DNA from: Pseudomonas gozinkensis
GTDB lineage: Bacteria > Pseudomonadota > Gammaproteobacteria > Pseudomonadales > Pseudomonadaceae
NCBI RefSeq assembly: GCF_014863585.1
Contig: NZ_CP062253.1
Span: 6,376,001 to 6,440,000, forward strand
Direction: 5' to 3'
DNA length: 64,000 nucleotides
The notes below the pieces were generated by a model, which was not told where the DNA came from, made no database searches, and saw only the letters and a program-made list of their open reading frames with translations. A program made the translations under genes and the position numbers. Positions 54,240 through 62,010 of this stretch are shown here, one piece after another (positions within the stretch are counted from its first letter, which is position 1; the number at the start of each line of letters is the position of its first letter).

Positions 54240-54674
54240 CCATGGCCTTTGTTTGGATTACGGTCGTGCGCCTATTGGAGTTGCAGCGGCGCGGGACAGT
54301 ATCGAAGAGCAGTGAGAAGACTCATCCAATTGAGTGTGTGCTCTTTCAAGTGGGCGCATCGTAATCACTATGATGGCCACTAGCAAGCATCTGATTAAAC
54401 AACAAGACGAACTGTTCATTGGGCGCTGTAGGAGATCGCCCTATATGTGTCAGGGGTTTCCCTGATATCGGCTTATATCAACCAAGCCTTTCAAACCCCG
54501 GCGTAACCTGCGTCCCAGAGCGGCTGGCTGAAACCCGCCAACACCTCCTTGAACGCACGTTCCAAAACACGAACGAAAGCATGACAACACTACAAAGAAA
54601 ATAAAGTAGGAATCTTCCGAAAACGGACGTGCATCTTTAAACAAATCCCGGAGGACAACAGGCAACAATAAAAG

Positions 54675-54693
54675 TGCCATCAATTTGATGGCA
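54675..54693. promoter_or_regulatory. Perfect 19-base palindrome in the spacer
   Basis: TGCCATCAA-T-TTGATGGCA is a perfect inverted repeat with a single central base. Such symmetry suggests a dimeric regulator site, perhaps for one of the flanking operons. The regulator is unknown. Confidence 0.4.
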
Positions 54694-54799
54694 TCGCACA
54701 CTTTGCATACTTCATAAGACTTCTTTACCCGCACAATTGCAGGACTTCACGCAAGTCGCCGTCAATCCATCAAGCCCTCGCCCTGCTTAAGCACACACT

Positions 54800-54848
54800 T
54801 TTGATGTGGATTGTTCTGACAAATGTCGTGGACTGTTCTTACATCAAA
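54800..54848. promoter_or_regulatory. Nested direct and inverted repeats upstream of the lipid cassette
   Basis: Two near-identical direct repeats, GTGGATTGTTCTGACA (54806-54821) and GTGGACTGTTCTTACA (54828-54843), are 22 bases apart, two helical turns. TTTGATGT (54800-54807) and ACATCAAA (54841-54848) flank them in inverted order. The block ends about 80 bases before the cassette's first ATG. Confidence 0.45.
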
Positions 54849-54930
54849 TTATTTCATGCTGCGAACGTGCCTTTATATGGCCAGCCTCAGTCATCAATTG
54901 ACGGCTTACCACTGATACGGACATTGGCAA

Positions 54931-55563
54931 ATGGATGAAAACAGACGGCCCATCAAGACCCGCTCCGCGGGCTGGGCGAGACACTTCACGGATGAACTGG
55001 TCAAGCGGGACATCTCCCCCAACCAGATCTCCGTCATCAGCATGCTCTTCGCGCTGTTCGGCGCGGTGACGCTGAACATCGACAACGGCGTGGCCGGTTC
55101 GATCTGCTGCATCGTCGGCATTCAGTTGCGGTTGCTGTGCAATCTGTTCGACGGGATGGTGGCAATCGAAGGCGGCAAGCAATCGGCCGTTGGCAGTCTG
55201 TACAACGAGTTTCCGGACCGGGTTGCCGACAGCCTGCTGATCGTCGGGCTCGGTTTTGCCATCGGCCAGTCCGACCTCGGCTGGTTTGCCGCACTGGCCG
55301 CTGCGCTGACGGCGTATGTCCGGGTGTTCGGCGGCGCTCTAGGGCTCACCCAGAGTTTCATGGGGCCGATGGCCAAGCAGCACCGGATGGCGGTGATGAC
55401 CGTGGCGCTGCTGTTGAACGTGTTCGAAACCATTTACTACGCGACCCACTACGCTTTGCTGATCGCGCTGGCGATCATTGCCCTTGGCTCCGTCGCCACC
55501 TGCGTAACGCGCACCCTGGCCATTGCCAGACAACTGAAGGGGAATGCTCATGTGGATCAGTAA
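54931..55563 (+). CDS. CDP-alcohol phosphatidyltransferase-like protein with altered motif
   Basis: A 210-residue membrane protein with several TM segments (ISVISMLFALFGAVTLNI; VAGSICCIVGIQLRLLCNLF; LIVGLGFAIG; MAVMTVALLLNVF; LIALAIIALGSVATCV). The family motif DxxDGxxAR-x8-GxxxDxxxD is recognisable at residues 71-96 but altered: NLFDGMVAI...GSLYNEFPD, with N71 for the first Asp, I79 for Arg and N92 for the third Asp, while D74 and D96 remain. The enzyme class joins CDP-diacylglycerol to an alcohol; the alterations make activity uncertain. It is the first gene of a cassette with a PlsC-like and a CdsA-like gene. Confidence 0.82.
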   Translation: MDENRRPIKTRSAGWARHFTDELVKRDISPNQISVISMLFALFGAVTLNIDNGVAGSICCIVGIQLRLLCNLFDGMVAIEGGKQSAVGSLYNEFPDRVADSLLIVGLGFAIGQSDLGWFAALAAALTAYVRVFGGALGLTQSFMGPMAKQHRMAVMTVALLLNVFETIYYATHYALLIALAIIALGSVATCVTRTLAIARQLKGNAHVDQ

Positions 55564-56149
55564 TGCGCTGATTTCGGTGCTGCGTTTCTTGATCGGCGTG
55601 ACCGCCCGCTGGGAAAGCCCGCCGGACCTCACGCGCCAGCGCATCTACTACGCCAACCACACCAGCCACATGGACACGCTGGCGATCATCGCCGCACTGC
55701 CGCCGGAAGCGCGTTTGAACGTAAAACCAGTGGCAGCCGCCGACTACTGGGGCAAGAACCGCTTTCTGTCGTACATCTCGCAGAAAGGCCTGAACGCGGT
55801 GCTGATCGAGCGCAATCCGGCACCGGGCACCAATGTGCTGGAGCCGATCTTCGACGTGGTGCGAGCCGGTCATTCGATCGTCATTTTCCCCGAAGGCACC
55901 CGCTCCACCCAGGCACTGCCGGGGGAGTTCAAGTCCGGAATCTTCCGCCTGGCCGAGACCTTCCCCGACGTCGACCTGGTGCCGATCTACCTGGAAAACC
56001 TGCATCGCTCGATGCCAAAAGGCAAACATGTTCCGCTACCGATCATCTGCACAATCCGAATCGGTGATCCGCTGCAGAGAATTGCTGGTGAGGAGAAACA
56101 GGCGTTTCTGGAGCGGGCGCGTGACGCCATCGTGAGGTTGTCGAAATGA
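55550..56149 (+). CDS. PlsC-like acyltransferase
   Basis: A 199-residue lysophospholipid acyltransferase family protein with catalytic NHTSHMD (HxxxxD) and acceptor-binding FPEGTR. It would acylate lysophosphatidate or a related lysolipid. The ATG at 55550 has AAGGGG at 7 bases; the ATG at 55544 lies too close to it. It overlaps the end of the phosphatidyltransferase gene. Its stop overlaps the next start (ATGA). Confidence 0.88.
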   Translation: MWISNALISVLRFLIGVTARWESPPDLTRQRIYYANHTSHMDTLAIIAALPPEARLNVKPVAAADYWGKNRFLSYISQKGLNAVLIERNPAPGTNVLEPIFDVVRAGHSIVIFPEGTRSTQALPGEFKSGIFRLAETFPDVDLVPIYLENLHRSMPKGKHVPLPIICTIRIGDPLQRIAGEEKQAFLERARDAIVRLSK

Positions 56150-57090
56150 GTCTGGAAACCAAGTTCCTGTGGTTCTTCGCGGCCATCGCCGCTCTGCTGG
56201 CTGTGGCTTCGCTGATTGGCGGCGTACTGGCCAGACGCGCAAAGAGCGAAAGCTCGATCGCGACCATCGAAAACCTCAACCAGCGCGTGAACGCGTGGTG
56301 GGGAATGGTCATTATTTTCTTCGTCTCCTGGCTGCTGGGCCCCAATGCGACGGTGGTGCTGTTCGGTTTCATTTCGCTGTTTGCGTTGCGCGAGTTCATC
56401 ACTCTGACGCCCACCGCGCGCGGTGACCATAACGCGCTGTTTTCGGCGTTTTTCATTCTGATCCCGCTGCAATACCTGCTGATCGGCACCCATTGGTATT
56501 CGATGTTCACGCTGTTGGTGCCGGTGTATGCGTTCCTGCTGCTGCCGGCGATTGCCGTGCTGAGCCAGGACACCGAAGGCTTTCTGGAGCGCACGGCGAA
56601 GATTCAGTGGGGCGTGATGATCTGTATCTACTGCATCAGCCACGCACCGGCGCTGTTGTTGCTCGATCTGAAGGGTTTCCAGGGTCAAAACGCCCTGCTG
56701 CTGTTCTACCTGGTGTTCGTGGTGCAGATGAGCGACGTGTTGCAGTACGTGTTCGGCAAGCTCTTCGGCAAACGCAAGGTCGCGCCGCTGGTGAGCCCGT
56801 CGAAAACCGTGGAAGGGCTGGTTGGCGGCGGGCTGTCTGCAACGCTGATCGGTGGCTGCATGTTCTGGATGACACCGTTCAGCTTCTGGCAGTCGTTGCT
56901 GATGTCGCTGGTCATTGTGGTGATGGGTTTCCTCGGCGGCCTGGTCATGTCGGCGATCAAACGCAGCCTGAGCGCAAAGGACTGGGGCACGATGATCAAG
57001 GGCCACGGCGGGATGCTCGACCGGATGGATTCGATCTGCTTCGCCGCGCCGATCTTCTTTCACCTGACCCGGTACTTCTTCTCGGCCTGA
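56146..57090 (+). CDS. CdsA-like phosphatidate cytidylyltransferase
   Basis: A 314-residue membrane protein with many TM segments and the CDP-diglyceride synthase signature near the C-terminus: SAIKRSLSAKDWGTMIKGHG followed by GMLDRMD, plus VSPSKTVEGLVGG. It would make CDP-diacylglycerol from CTP and phosphatidate, the substrate for the first gene of the cassette. It overlaps the PlsC-like gene by 4 bases. The main cdsA for core lipid synthesis normally lies elsewhere, so this is probably a paralog. Confidence 0.87.
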   Translation: MSLETKFLWFFAAIAALLAVASLIGGVLARRAKSESSIATIENLNQRVNAWWGMVIIFFVSWLLGPNATVVLFGFISLFALREFITLTPTARGDHNALFSAFFILIPLQYLLIGTHWYSMFTLLVPVYAFLLLPAIAVLSQDTEGFLERTAKIQWGVMICIYCISHAPALLLLDLKGFQGQNALLLFYLVFVVQMSDVLQYVFGKLFGKRKVAPLVSPSKTVEGLVGGGLSATLIGGCMFWMTPFSFWQSLLMSLVIVVMGFLGGLVMSAIKRSLSAKDWGTMIKGHGGMLDRMDSICFAAPIFFHLTRYFFSA

Positions 57091-57112
57091 CCCGGACGAA
57101 ATCATCGGGCAC

Positions 57113-57153
57113 AAAAAATGGGCATCCGACCGCAATCGGCATGCCCATTTTTC
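57113..57153. terminator. Bidirectional terminator between the lipid cassette and hupN
   Basis: AAAAATGGGCAT pairs with ATGCCCATTTTT across a loop that holds a second small stem (CCGACCGCAATCGG). A-run and T-run flank it, serving the convergent CdsA-like gene and hupN. Confidence 0.88.
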
Positions 57154-57189
57154 ATGCAGCGCGCCCGGCTGACCGGGGGTTCGCCGCGA

Positions 57190-57465
57190 TTATGGATTGA
57201 CGCTGTCTTTCAACGATTTGCCTGGCTTGAACGCAACGGTGTTGCTGGCCTTGATCTTCACCGGTTCACCGGTTTGCGGGTTTTTGCCGGTGCGGGCACC
57301 GCGGTGGCGTTGCAGGAAGGTGCCGAAGCCCACCAGCGTGACGCTGTCCTTGCGGTGCAGGGCGCCGGTGATTTCTTCGAGAACGGCGTTGAGAACGCGG
57401 TTGGCCTGCTCTTTGGTCAGATCCGCTTTTTCAGCGATTGCAGCGGCGAGTTCTGGTTTACGCAT
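57190..57465 (-). CDS. hupN: HU family nucleoid protein (HupN type)
   Basis: A 91-residue HU protein (MRKPELAAAIAEKADLTKEQ, VTLVGFGTFLQRHRGARTGKNPQTGEPVKIKA with the DNA-binding beta-arm). Pseudomonads have several HU genes; the one beside rubredoxin genes is named hupN in P. putida. It compacts and bends DNA. Position after a terminator and before the rubredoxin reductase gene is conserved. Confidence 0.9.
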   Translation of the reverse strand: MRKPELAAAIAEKADLTKEQANRVLNAVLEEITGALHRKDSVTLVGFGTFLQRHRGARTGKNPQTGEPVKIKASNTVAFKPGKSLKDSVNP

Positions 57466-57655
57466 TAGTGAAGCCCCTTTGACGGTTTTTTGTTGTTATG
57501 TCCGTGCTGTTCTCGTTGGAACAGCGCCCAAGGCGCCGCAGGCTCTACTCTGCGGCAGACGGGAGTGAGGATGGCACGCGGTTAAGGGCGGCGCCAGTCT
57601 CCCCGCGACCTTTGTGGGGGCAAAAGCGGGGTGATTCCGACAGAACGACCGGTAT

Positions 57656-58804
57656 TTACGCCAGCAAGGCCGGAAGCTGTTTGTTCAGCGCGAGTTTTTC
57701 GATCACCGCCGCGCCGGTCAGGGCGTAACCGAGCAATTGCCCTTCGGCGTCGTGGCACAGCACCTTGACGTCGGCGCCCTGCCCTTCGACCGTCCAGACA
57801 CCCTCGCGGCCCCGTGGCGGCGGGGAAACCACCAACGGGCAGACCGGGGTTTTCACGGTGATCGGCATCGGTCCGTAGTTCACCACGGTCGGGTTGCCGG
57901 CCAGGGTCTGTGCCAGCGCTCGCGCACAACTCATGAGGGGCATGACGTACAGAAGATTCAGCCCGTCGACCTCGGCGCAGTCACCCAGGGCGTAAATGTT
58001 GGCGTGAGAGGTTTGCAGATGACGGTCGACCACCACGCCGCGATTGGTCTGGATGCCGGCAGCCGCCGCCAGATCGATCCGCGGGCGCAGGCCGATGGCC
58101 GAAACCACCACATCGCATGGGACAACCTGGCCGTCGGACAGGTGTGCTTCCAGCCCATCCGCGACTTTTTGCAGGCGGGTCAGCACCGGGCCGAGGTGGA
58201 AACGCGCACCAAGGCTCTCCAGCCCGGCCTGCACCGCAGCCGCCGCAGCGGGGTGCAGCAGGGTCGGCATTACCTGTTCGCACGGTGCAACCAGTTGCAC
58301 CTGGTAGCCGCCGAGAATCAGATCGTTGGCAAACTCGCAGCCGATCAGGCCGGCACCTAGCAGCAATACTCGACGCTTGCCGGCCGCTGCGGCGCGGAAA
58401 CGCGCGTAGTCTTCGAGATCATTGATCGGGAACACCAGATCCGCGCCATCGCCTTCGATCGGCACGCGCACGGTTTCGGCGCCCCAAGCGAGGATCAGGT
58501 CGCGATAGTTCACCGCTTCCTCGCCGATCCACAGTCGCTTGTGGCCCGGATCGATGCCGCTGATGCGGGTATGGGTGCGGATCTCGGCCTTCAACTGCTC
58601 GGCCATCGCACCCGGTTCGGCCATGCTCAGGCCGTCGGCGTCCTTGTTCTTGCCAAAGCCGGTAGACAGCATCGGCTTGGAGTAGGAACGACCGTCATCG
58701 GCGGTAATCAGCAGCAGCGGGGTTTCGCCATCGAGTTTGCGAAACTCGCGGGCCAGGTTGTAACCCGCAAGCCCGGTGCCAATGATTACGACAGGTGCGC
58801 TCAT
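57656..58804 (-). CDS. Rubredoxin-NAD(+) reductase
   Basis: A 382-residue flavoprotein with the FAD Rossmann motif [15 protein letters not shown] at the N-terminus, the NAD Rossmann motif [13 protein letters not shown], and the C-terminal FAD motif [11 protein letters not shown]. It passes electrons from NADH to rubredoxin. It is encoded just downstream of rubredoxin, with its start 21 bases after the rubredoxin stop. Confidence 0.93.
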   Translation of the reverse strand: MSAPVVIIGTGLAGYNLAREFRKLDGETPLLLITADDGRSYSKPMLSTGFGKNKDADGLSMAEPGAMAEQLKAEIRTHTRISGIDPGHKRLWIGEEAVNYRDLILAWGAETVRVPIEGDGADLVFPINDLEDYARFRAAAAGKRRVLLLGAGLIGCEFANDLILGGYQVQLVAPCEQVMPTLLHPAAAAAVQAGLESLGARFHLGPVLTRLQKVADGLEAHLSDGQVVPCDVVVSAIGLRPRIDLAAAAGIQTNRGVVVDRHLQTSHANIYALGDCAEVDGLNLLYVMPLMSCARALAQTLAGNPTVVNYGPMPITVKTPVCPLVVSPPPRGREGVWTVEGQGADVKVLCHDAEGQLLGYALTGAAVIEKLALNKQLPALLA

Positions 58805-58825
58805 GCCCTACTCCTCAGTGTTTTC

Positions 58826-58993
58826 TCAGTTGATTTCGATCATTTCGAAGTCCATCTTGCCGACGCCGCAGTCCGGGCACAGCCAGTCTTCCGGCACGTC
58901 CTGCCACAGGGTGCCCGGCGCAATGCCGTCATCCGGCCAGCCGTCGGCTTCGTTGTAAATCAGGCCGCAGACCACACATTGCCACTTTTTCAT
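58826..58993 (-). CDS. rubA: Rubredoxin
   Basis: This 55-residue protein has the two Cys knuckles CVVCGLIYN and CPDCGVGK that bind one iron, plus the core [14 protein letters not shown] and WLCPDCG. ATG at 58993. It is the electron carrier for the reductase encoded next. P. aeruginosa has two tandem rubredoxin genes here; only one is present in this window. Confidence 0.95.
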   Translation of the reverse strand: MKKWQCVVCGLIYNEADGWPDDGIAPGTLWQDVPEDWLCPDCGVGKMDFEMIEIN

Positions 58994-59192
58994 TCAGGTA
59001 CTTCCTCAGGGTTCAGGCTTTAGCCGGCGCGGACGGTCGATGGCGCAGCGCTGCCGTCCGGCTCAGGGCGTTTTGTACTGATCGGGCCGGGCAGATGCAA
59101 GCCTGTTCGGCGCAGCGGCGACCCGGATCAATCAAACACGCGGCTCGCCATGGTAAGCTCGCCGCCTCATTTGCTGCCAATAATGACTCATT

Positions 59193-59744
59193 GTGCAACA
59201 CACAAACGCTCCGCTGTGGCGCCCGCAAAGCGAACTGACACCCCTCCCCGACACATCCACGCTCGACTGGCTGTTCGACGAAGGCTCCCTGACCCGCCGG
59301 CTGACGCACCTGTCCGATGACGGCTTCAGCGTGACGCCGCTGTTCGAAGGCTGGCAAACCCTGCGCGACGACGAATGCGCCGCGCTGGACCTGGCCGAAG
59401 GCAGCGAAGGCTGGGTACGCGAGGTGTATCTGCGCGGGCATGGCGAGGCCTGGGTGTTCGCCCGCAGCGTGGCGTCGCGCAGTGCCTTGCAGGGCGACGG
59501 CTTGCACATGGATGAACTGGGCAGCCGCTCGCTGGGCGAACTGCTGTTCTGCGATCACGCCTTCCAGCGGCGCGCCATCGAAGTCTGCCATTACCCGGAA
59601 CACTGGCTGCCCGAGGGTTCCCGGGCCACCGGACTGTGGGGGCGCCGTTCGCGTTTCGACCGTGGTGCATTGAGCGTACTGGTGGCGGAGATTTTCCTGC
59701 CTACGCTGTGGGAGGCCGTCCGCGCCCGTCCGGAGAACTGCTGA
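59193..59744 (+). CDS. ubiC: Chorismate lyase UbiC
   Basis: It converts chorismate to 4-hydroxybenzoate and pyruvate, the first step of ubiquinone synthesis. The 183-residue protein has family segments [32 protein letters not shown], and the C-terminal GLWGRRSRF with the active-site Glu nearby in EIFLP. The start codon is GTG at 59193. Its stop overlaps the ubiA start (TGATG). Confidence 0.93.
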   Translation: MQHTNAPLWRPQSELTPLPDTSTLDWLFDEGSLTRRLTHLSDDGFSVTPLFEGWQTLRDDECAALDLAEGSEGWVREVYLRGHGEAWVFARSVASRSALQGDGLHMDELGSRSLGELLFCDHAFQRRAIEVCHYPEHWLPEGSRATGLWGRRSRFDRGALSVLVAEIFLPTLWEAVRARPENC

Positions 59745-60634
59745 TGTACCAAAGCCTGCTCAAATCCCTGAATCGCTTGAACCCGCGCGCCTGGGACTTC
59801 ATCCAGCTGACCCGGATGGACAAGCCGATCGGCATTTACCTGCTGCTGTGGCCGACGCTCTGGGCCCTCTGGATTGCCGGCAAAGGCTCGCCATCGCTGG
59901 CCAATATCGTGATTTTCGTCCTCGGCGTGGTGCTGACCCGTGCCGGCGGCTGCGTGATCAACGACTGGGCCGACCGCAAGGTCGACGGCCACGTCAAACG
60001 CACCGCGCAGCGACCTATTGCTGCCGGCAAGATCAGCTCGAAAGAAGCACTGGTGTTCTTCGCCCTGTTGATGGGCGTGAGTTTCCTGCTGGTGCTGTGC
60101 ACCAACGCCGCGACGATCTGGCTGTCGCTGGGCGGTCTGGCGCTGGCGTTCACCTATCCGTTCATGAAGCGCTACACCTATTACCCGCAGGTGGTGCTGG
60201 GCGCGGCGTTCTCCTGGGGGATGCCGATGGCGTTCACCGCCGAAACCGGAGAGCTGCCGGCGACCGCCTGGCTGCTGTGGATCGCCAACCTGCTGTGGAC
60301 GGTGGGCTACGACACTTATTACGCAATGACCGACCGCGACGATGACCTGAAGATCGGCGTGAAATCCACGGCAATCCTGTTCGGTGAAGCGGACCGGGTG
60401 ATCATCCTGACCTTGCAGGTACTGTCGCTGGGCTGTCTGGTGCTGGCGGGGTCGAAATTCGAGCTGGGGATGTGGTTCCACCTCGGCCTGCTGGTGGCCG
60501 CCGGGTGCTACGCCTGGGAGTTCTGGTACACCCGCGACCGCGACCGGATGCGCTGCTTCAAGGCGTTTCTGCACAACCACTGGGCCGGACTGGCGATTTT
60601 TGTCGGGATCGTGCTGGATTACGCGTTGCGCTGA
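59744..60634 (+). CDS. ubiA: 4-hydroxybenzoate octaprenyltransferase UbiA
   Basis: An inner-membrane prenyltransferase of 296 residues with about 8-9 TM segments. The first Asp-rich motif [15 protein letters not shown] and the second DRDDD (in [14 protein letters not shown]) bind the Mg-prenyl diphosphate. It attaches the polyprenyl tail to 4-hydroxybenzoate. It is coupled to ubiC. Confidence 0.95.
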   Translation: MYQSLLKSLNRLNPRAWDFIQLTRMDKPIGIYLLLWPTLWALWIAGKGSPSLANIVIFVLGVVLTRAGGCVINDWADRKVDGHVKRTAQRPIAAGKISSKEALVFFALLMGVSFLLVLCTNAATIWLSLGGLALAFTYPFMKRYTYYPQVVLGAAFSWGMPMAFTAETGELPATAWLLWIANLLWTVGYDTYYAMTDRDDDLKIGVKSTAILFGEADRVIILTLQVLSLGCLVLAGSKFELGMWFHLGLLVAAGCYAWEFWYTRDRDRMRCFKAFLHNHWAGLAIFVGIVLDYALR

Positions 60635-60645
60635 TCCATAGAACC

Positions 60646-60735
60646 TGTGGGAGCGAGCTTGCTCGCGAAAGCGTTGGGTCAGTTGCCACATAGGCTGACT
60701 GAAAAGACGCCTTCGCGAGCAAGCTCGCTCCCACA
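60646..60735. repeat. REP pair (REPIN) copy 3
   Basis: It begins TGTGGGAGCGAGCTTGCTCG and ends in the reverse complement, like copies 1 and 2, with its own middle sequence. It lies between ubiA and the convergent COG4315 gene. Confidence 0.92.
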
Positions 60736-60747
60736 AGGGATTTGCGT

Positions 60748-61131
60748 TTATTTGTGCTCGTGCACCACGTGCCACACGTCCTTCATGCCATCGCCCTTCA
60801 TTTCTCCAGGCTTCTCGTCCTTCATGAACGTATACAGCGGCTTGCCGTCGTAGGCGTACTGCATCATGCCGTCATCGCGCTTGATCACCGTCCATTTGCC
60901 TTCGGCCTTGGCGCCTGCCGGTGCCATCAGCGGCGGCCAGTTCTTGGCGCAATCGCCGTTGCACATCGACTTGCCGCCAGCGTCCTTGTCGAACGTATAA
61001 ACGGTCATGCCTTTGTGATCGACCATCATGCCGTCTTTCATCATGGCCGGTTCGGCCGCCATCGCCAGTCCGGGCAGAGTCAGGGCGGCAGCCATCAGCA
61101 AAGCCTTAAAGGAAGCAGTCATTTGAGTCAT
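60748..61131 (-). CDS. Secreted COG4315-type repeat protein
   Basis: A 127-residue protein with a signal peptide (ASFKALLMAAALTLPGLAMA). Two repeats of the Yx(F/W)xxD pattern follow: GMTVYTFDKDAGGKSMCNGD and GKPLYTFMKDEKPG, with a Cys pair (CNGDC) in the first. This matches the COG4315 secreted-repeat family. Function is unknown; phospholipid or metal roles have been guessed. It is divergent from phoB, whose Pho box lies 81 bases upstream. Confidence 0.8.
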   Translation of the reverse strand: MTQMTASFKALLMAAALTLPGLAMAAEPAMMKDGMMVDHKGMTVYTFDKDAGGKSMCNGDCAKNWPPLMAPAGAKAEGKWTVIKRDDGMMQYAYDGKPLYTFMKDEKPGEMKGDGMKDVWHVVHEHK

Positions 61132-61211
61132 GGAAACCTTCTCTTGTGGTTGTCAGGATTCGGACTTAGAGCTTAGTTCAGGATTTGCACAATCGCCGCC
61201 GGACTAAAATA

Positions 61212-61229
61212 CTGTCACACGACTGCAAT
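61212..61229 (+). promoter_or_regulatory. Pho box upstream of phoB
   Basis: CTGTCAC-ACGA-CTGCAAT matches the PhoB site CTGTCAT-N4-CTGTCAT in 6 and 5 of 7 positions, with the right 4-base spacing, 53 bases before the phoB start. It fits autoregulation of phoBR. Confidence 0.75.
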
Positions 61230-61282
61230 AATTCCGTTATCTAATGCGGCGCAAGACAGTTAAATGACAAGAGGATTAAGGC

Positions 61283-61972
61283 ATGGTTGGCAGGAGCATT
61301 CTGATCGTCGACGACGAAGCGCCCATTCGCGAAATGATCGCCGTTGCGTTGGAAATGGCCGGCTATGACTGCCTCGAGGCAGAGAACTCGCAGCAGGCGC
61401 ACGCCATCATCGTCGACCGCAAGCCGGACCTGATCCTGCTCGACTGGATGCTGCCCGGCACTTCCGGCATCGAGTTGGCCCGCCGCCTCAAGCGTGACGA
61501 ACTGACCGGGGACATCCCGATCATCATGCTCACCGCCAAGGGTGAAGAGGACAACAAGATCCAGGGTCTGGAAGTCGGCGCCGACGACTACATCACCAAA
61601 CCGTTTTCCCCACGCGAACTGGTGGCACGCCTCAAGGCCGTGCTGCGTCGCGCCGGCCCGACCGATGGCGAAGCGCCAATCGAAGTCGGCGGCCTGCTGC
61701 TCGACCCGATCAGCCACCGCGTGACCATCGACGGCCGTCCTGCCGAGATGGGCCCGACCGAATACCGTCTGCTGCAATTCTTCATGACCCACCAGGAACG
61801 CGCCTACACCCGTGGCCAGTTGCTGGACCAGGTCTGGGGCGGCAACGTCTATGTTGAAGAGCGCACCGTCGACGTGCACATCCGGCGCCTGCGCAAGGCG
61901 CTCGGCGACGCCTACGAAAATCTGGTACAAACCGTGCGCGGCACCGGCTACCGGTTCTCCACCAAGGCCTGA
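61283..61972 (+). CDS. phoB: Phosphate regulon response regulator PhoB
   Basis: A 229-residue OmpR-family activator: receiver with DDEAPIREM, phospho-Asp in [11 protein letters not shown] and Lys in [13 protein letters not shown], then a winged-helix DNA-binding domain ([29 protein letters not shown]). It activates phosphate-starvation genes through Pho boxes; one lies upstream of the gene itself. Confidence 0.96.
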   Translation: MVGRSILIVDDEAPIREMIAVALEMAGYDCLEAENSQQAHAIIVDRKPDLILLDWMLPGTSGIELARRLKRDELTGDIPIIMLTAKGEEDNKIQGLEVGADDYITKPFSPRELVARLKAVLRRAGPTDGEAPIEVGGLLLDPISHRVTIDGRPAEMGPTEYRLLQFFMTHQERAYTRGQLLDQVWGGNVYVEERTVDVHIRRLRKALGDAYENLVQTVRGTGYRFSTKA

Positions 61973-62010
61973 GCCGAGCGCCCTCACCGTAGACAAGGAC
62001 CGCATTTTCC

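Larger units (their letters stand above)
54240..54930. other. Non-coding spacer between divergent tssA and the lipid cassette
   Basis: These 691 bases separate the leftward T6SS operon from a rightward cassette and should hold both promoters. No convincing gene is present: a 94-codon leftward frame at 54450-54734 has no recognisable family or clear ribosome site. Notable symmetry lies at 54675-54693 and 54800-54848. I searched by eye for a sigma-54 GG-N10-GC element facing tssA and found none; one facing right exists around 54375 but without good context. Confidence 0.6.

Noticed and set aside
54370..54390. GG-N10-GC sigma-54-like element
   Set aside because: It faces right, away from tssA, and lies far from the lipid cassette; flanking bases do not match the TGGCAC/TTGC consensus well.
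54450..54734. 94-codon leftward frame in the tssA spacer
   Set aside because: No family similarity, poor ribosome site, and it covers the palindrome and other likely control DNA.
19399..57112. Mobile-element ends, integrases, att sites, tRNA or CRISPR near the accessory block
   Set aside because: I looked for transposase or integrase motifs, regularly spaced repeats, long terminal inverted repeats and tRNA-like cloverleaf sequence and saw none.
59000..59192. Second rubredoxin gene beside rubA
   Set aside because: P. aeruginosa has tandem copies, but here no second CxxC-CxxC frame is present in the gap before ubiC.
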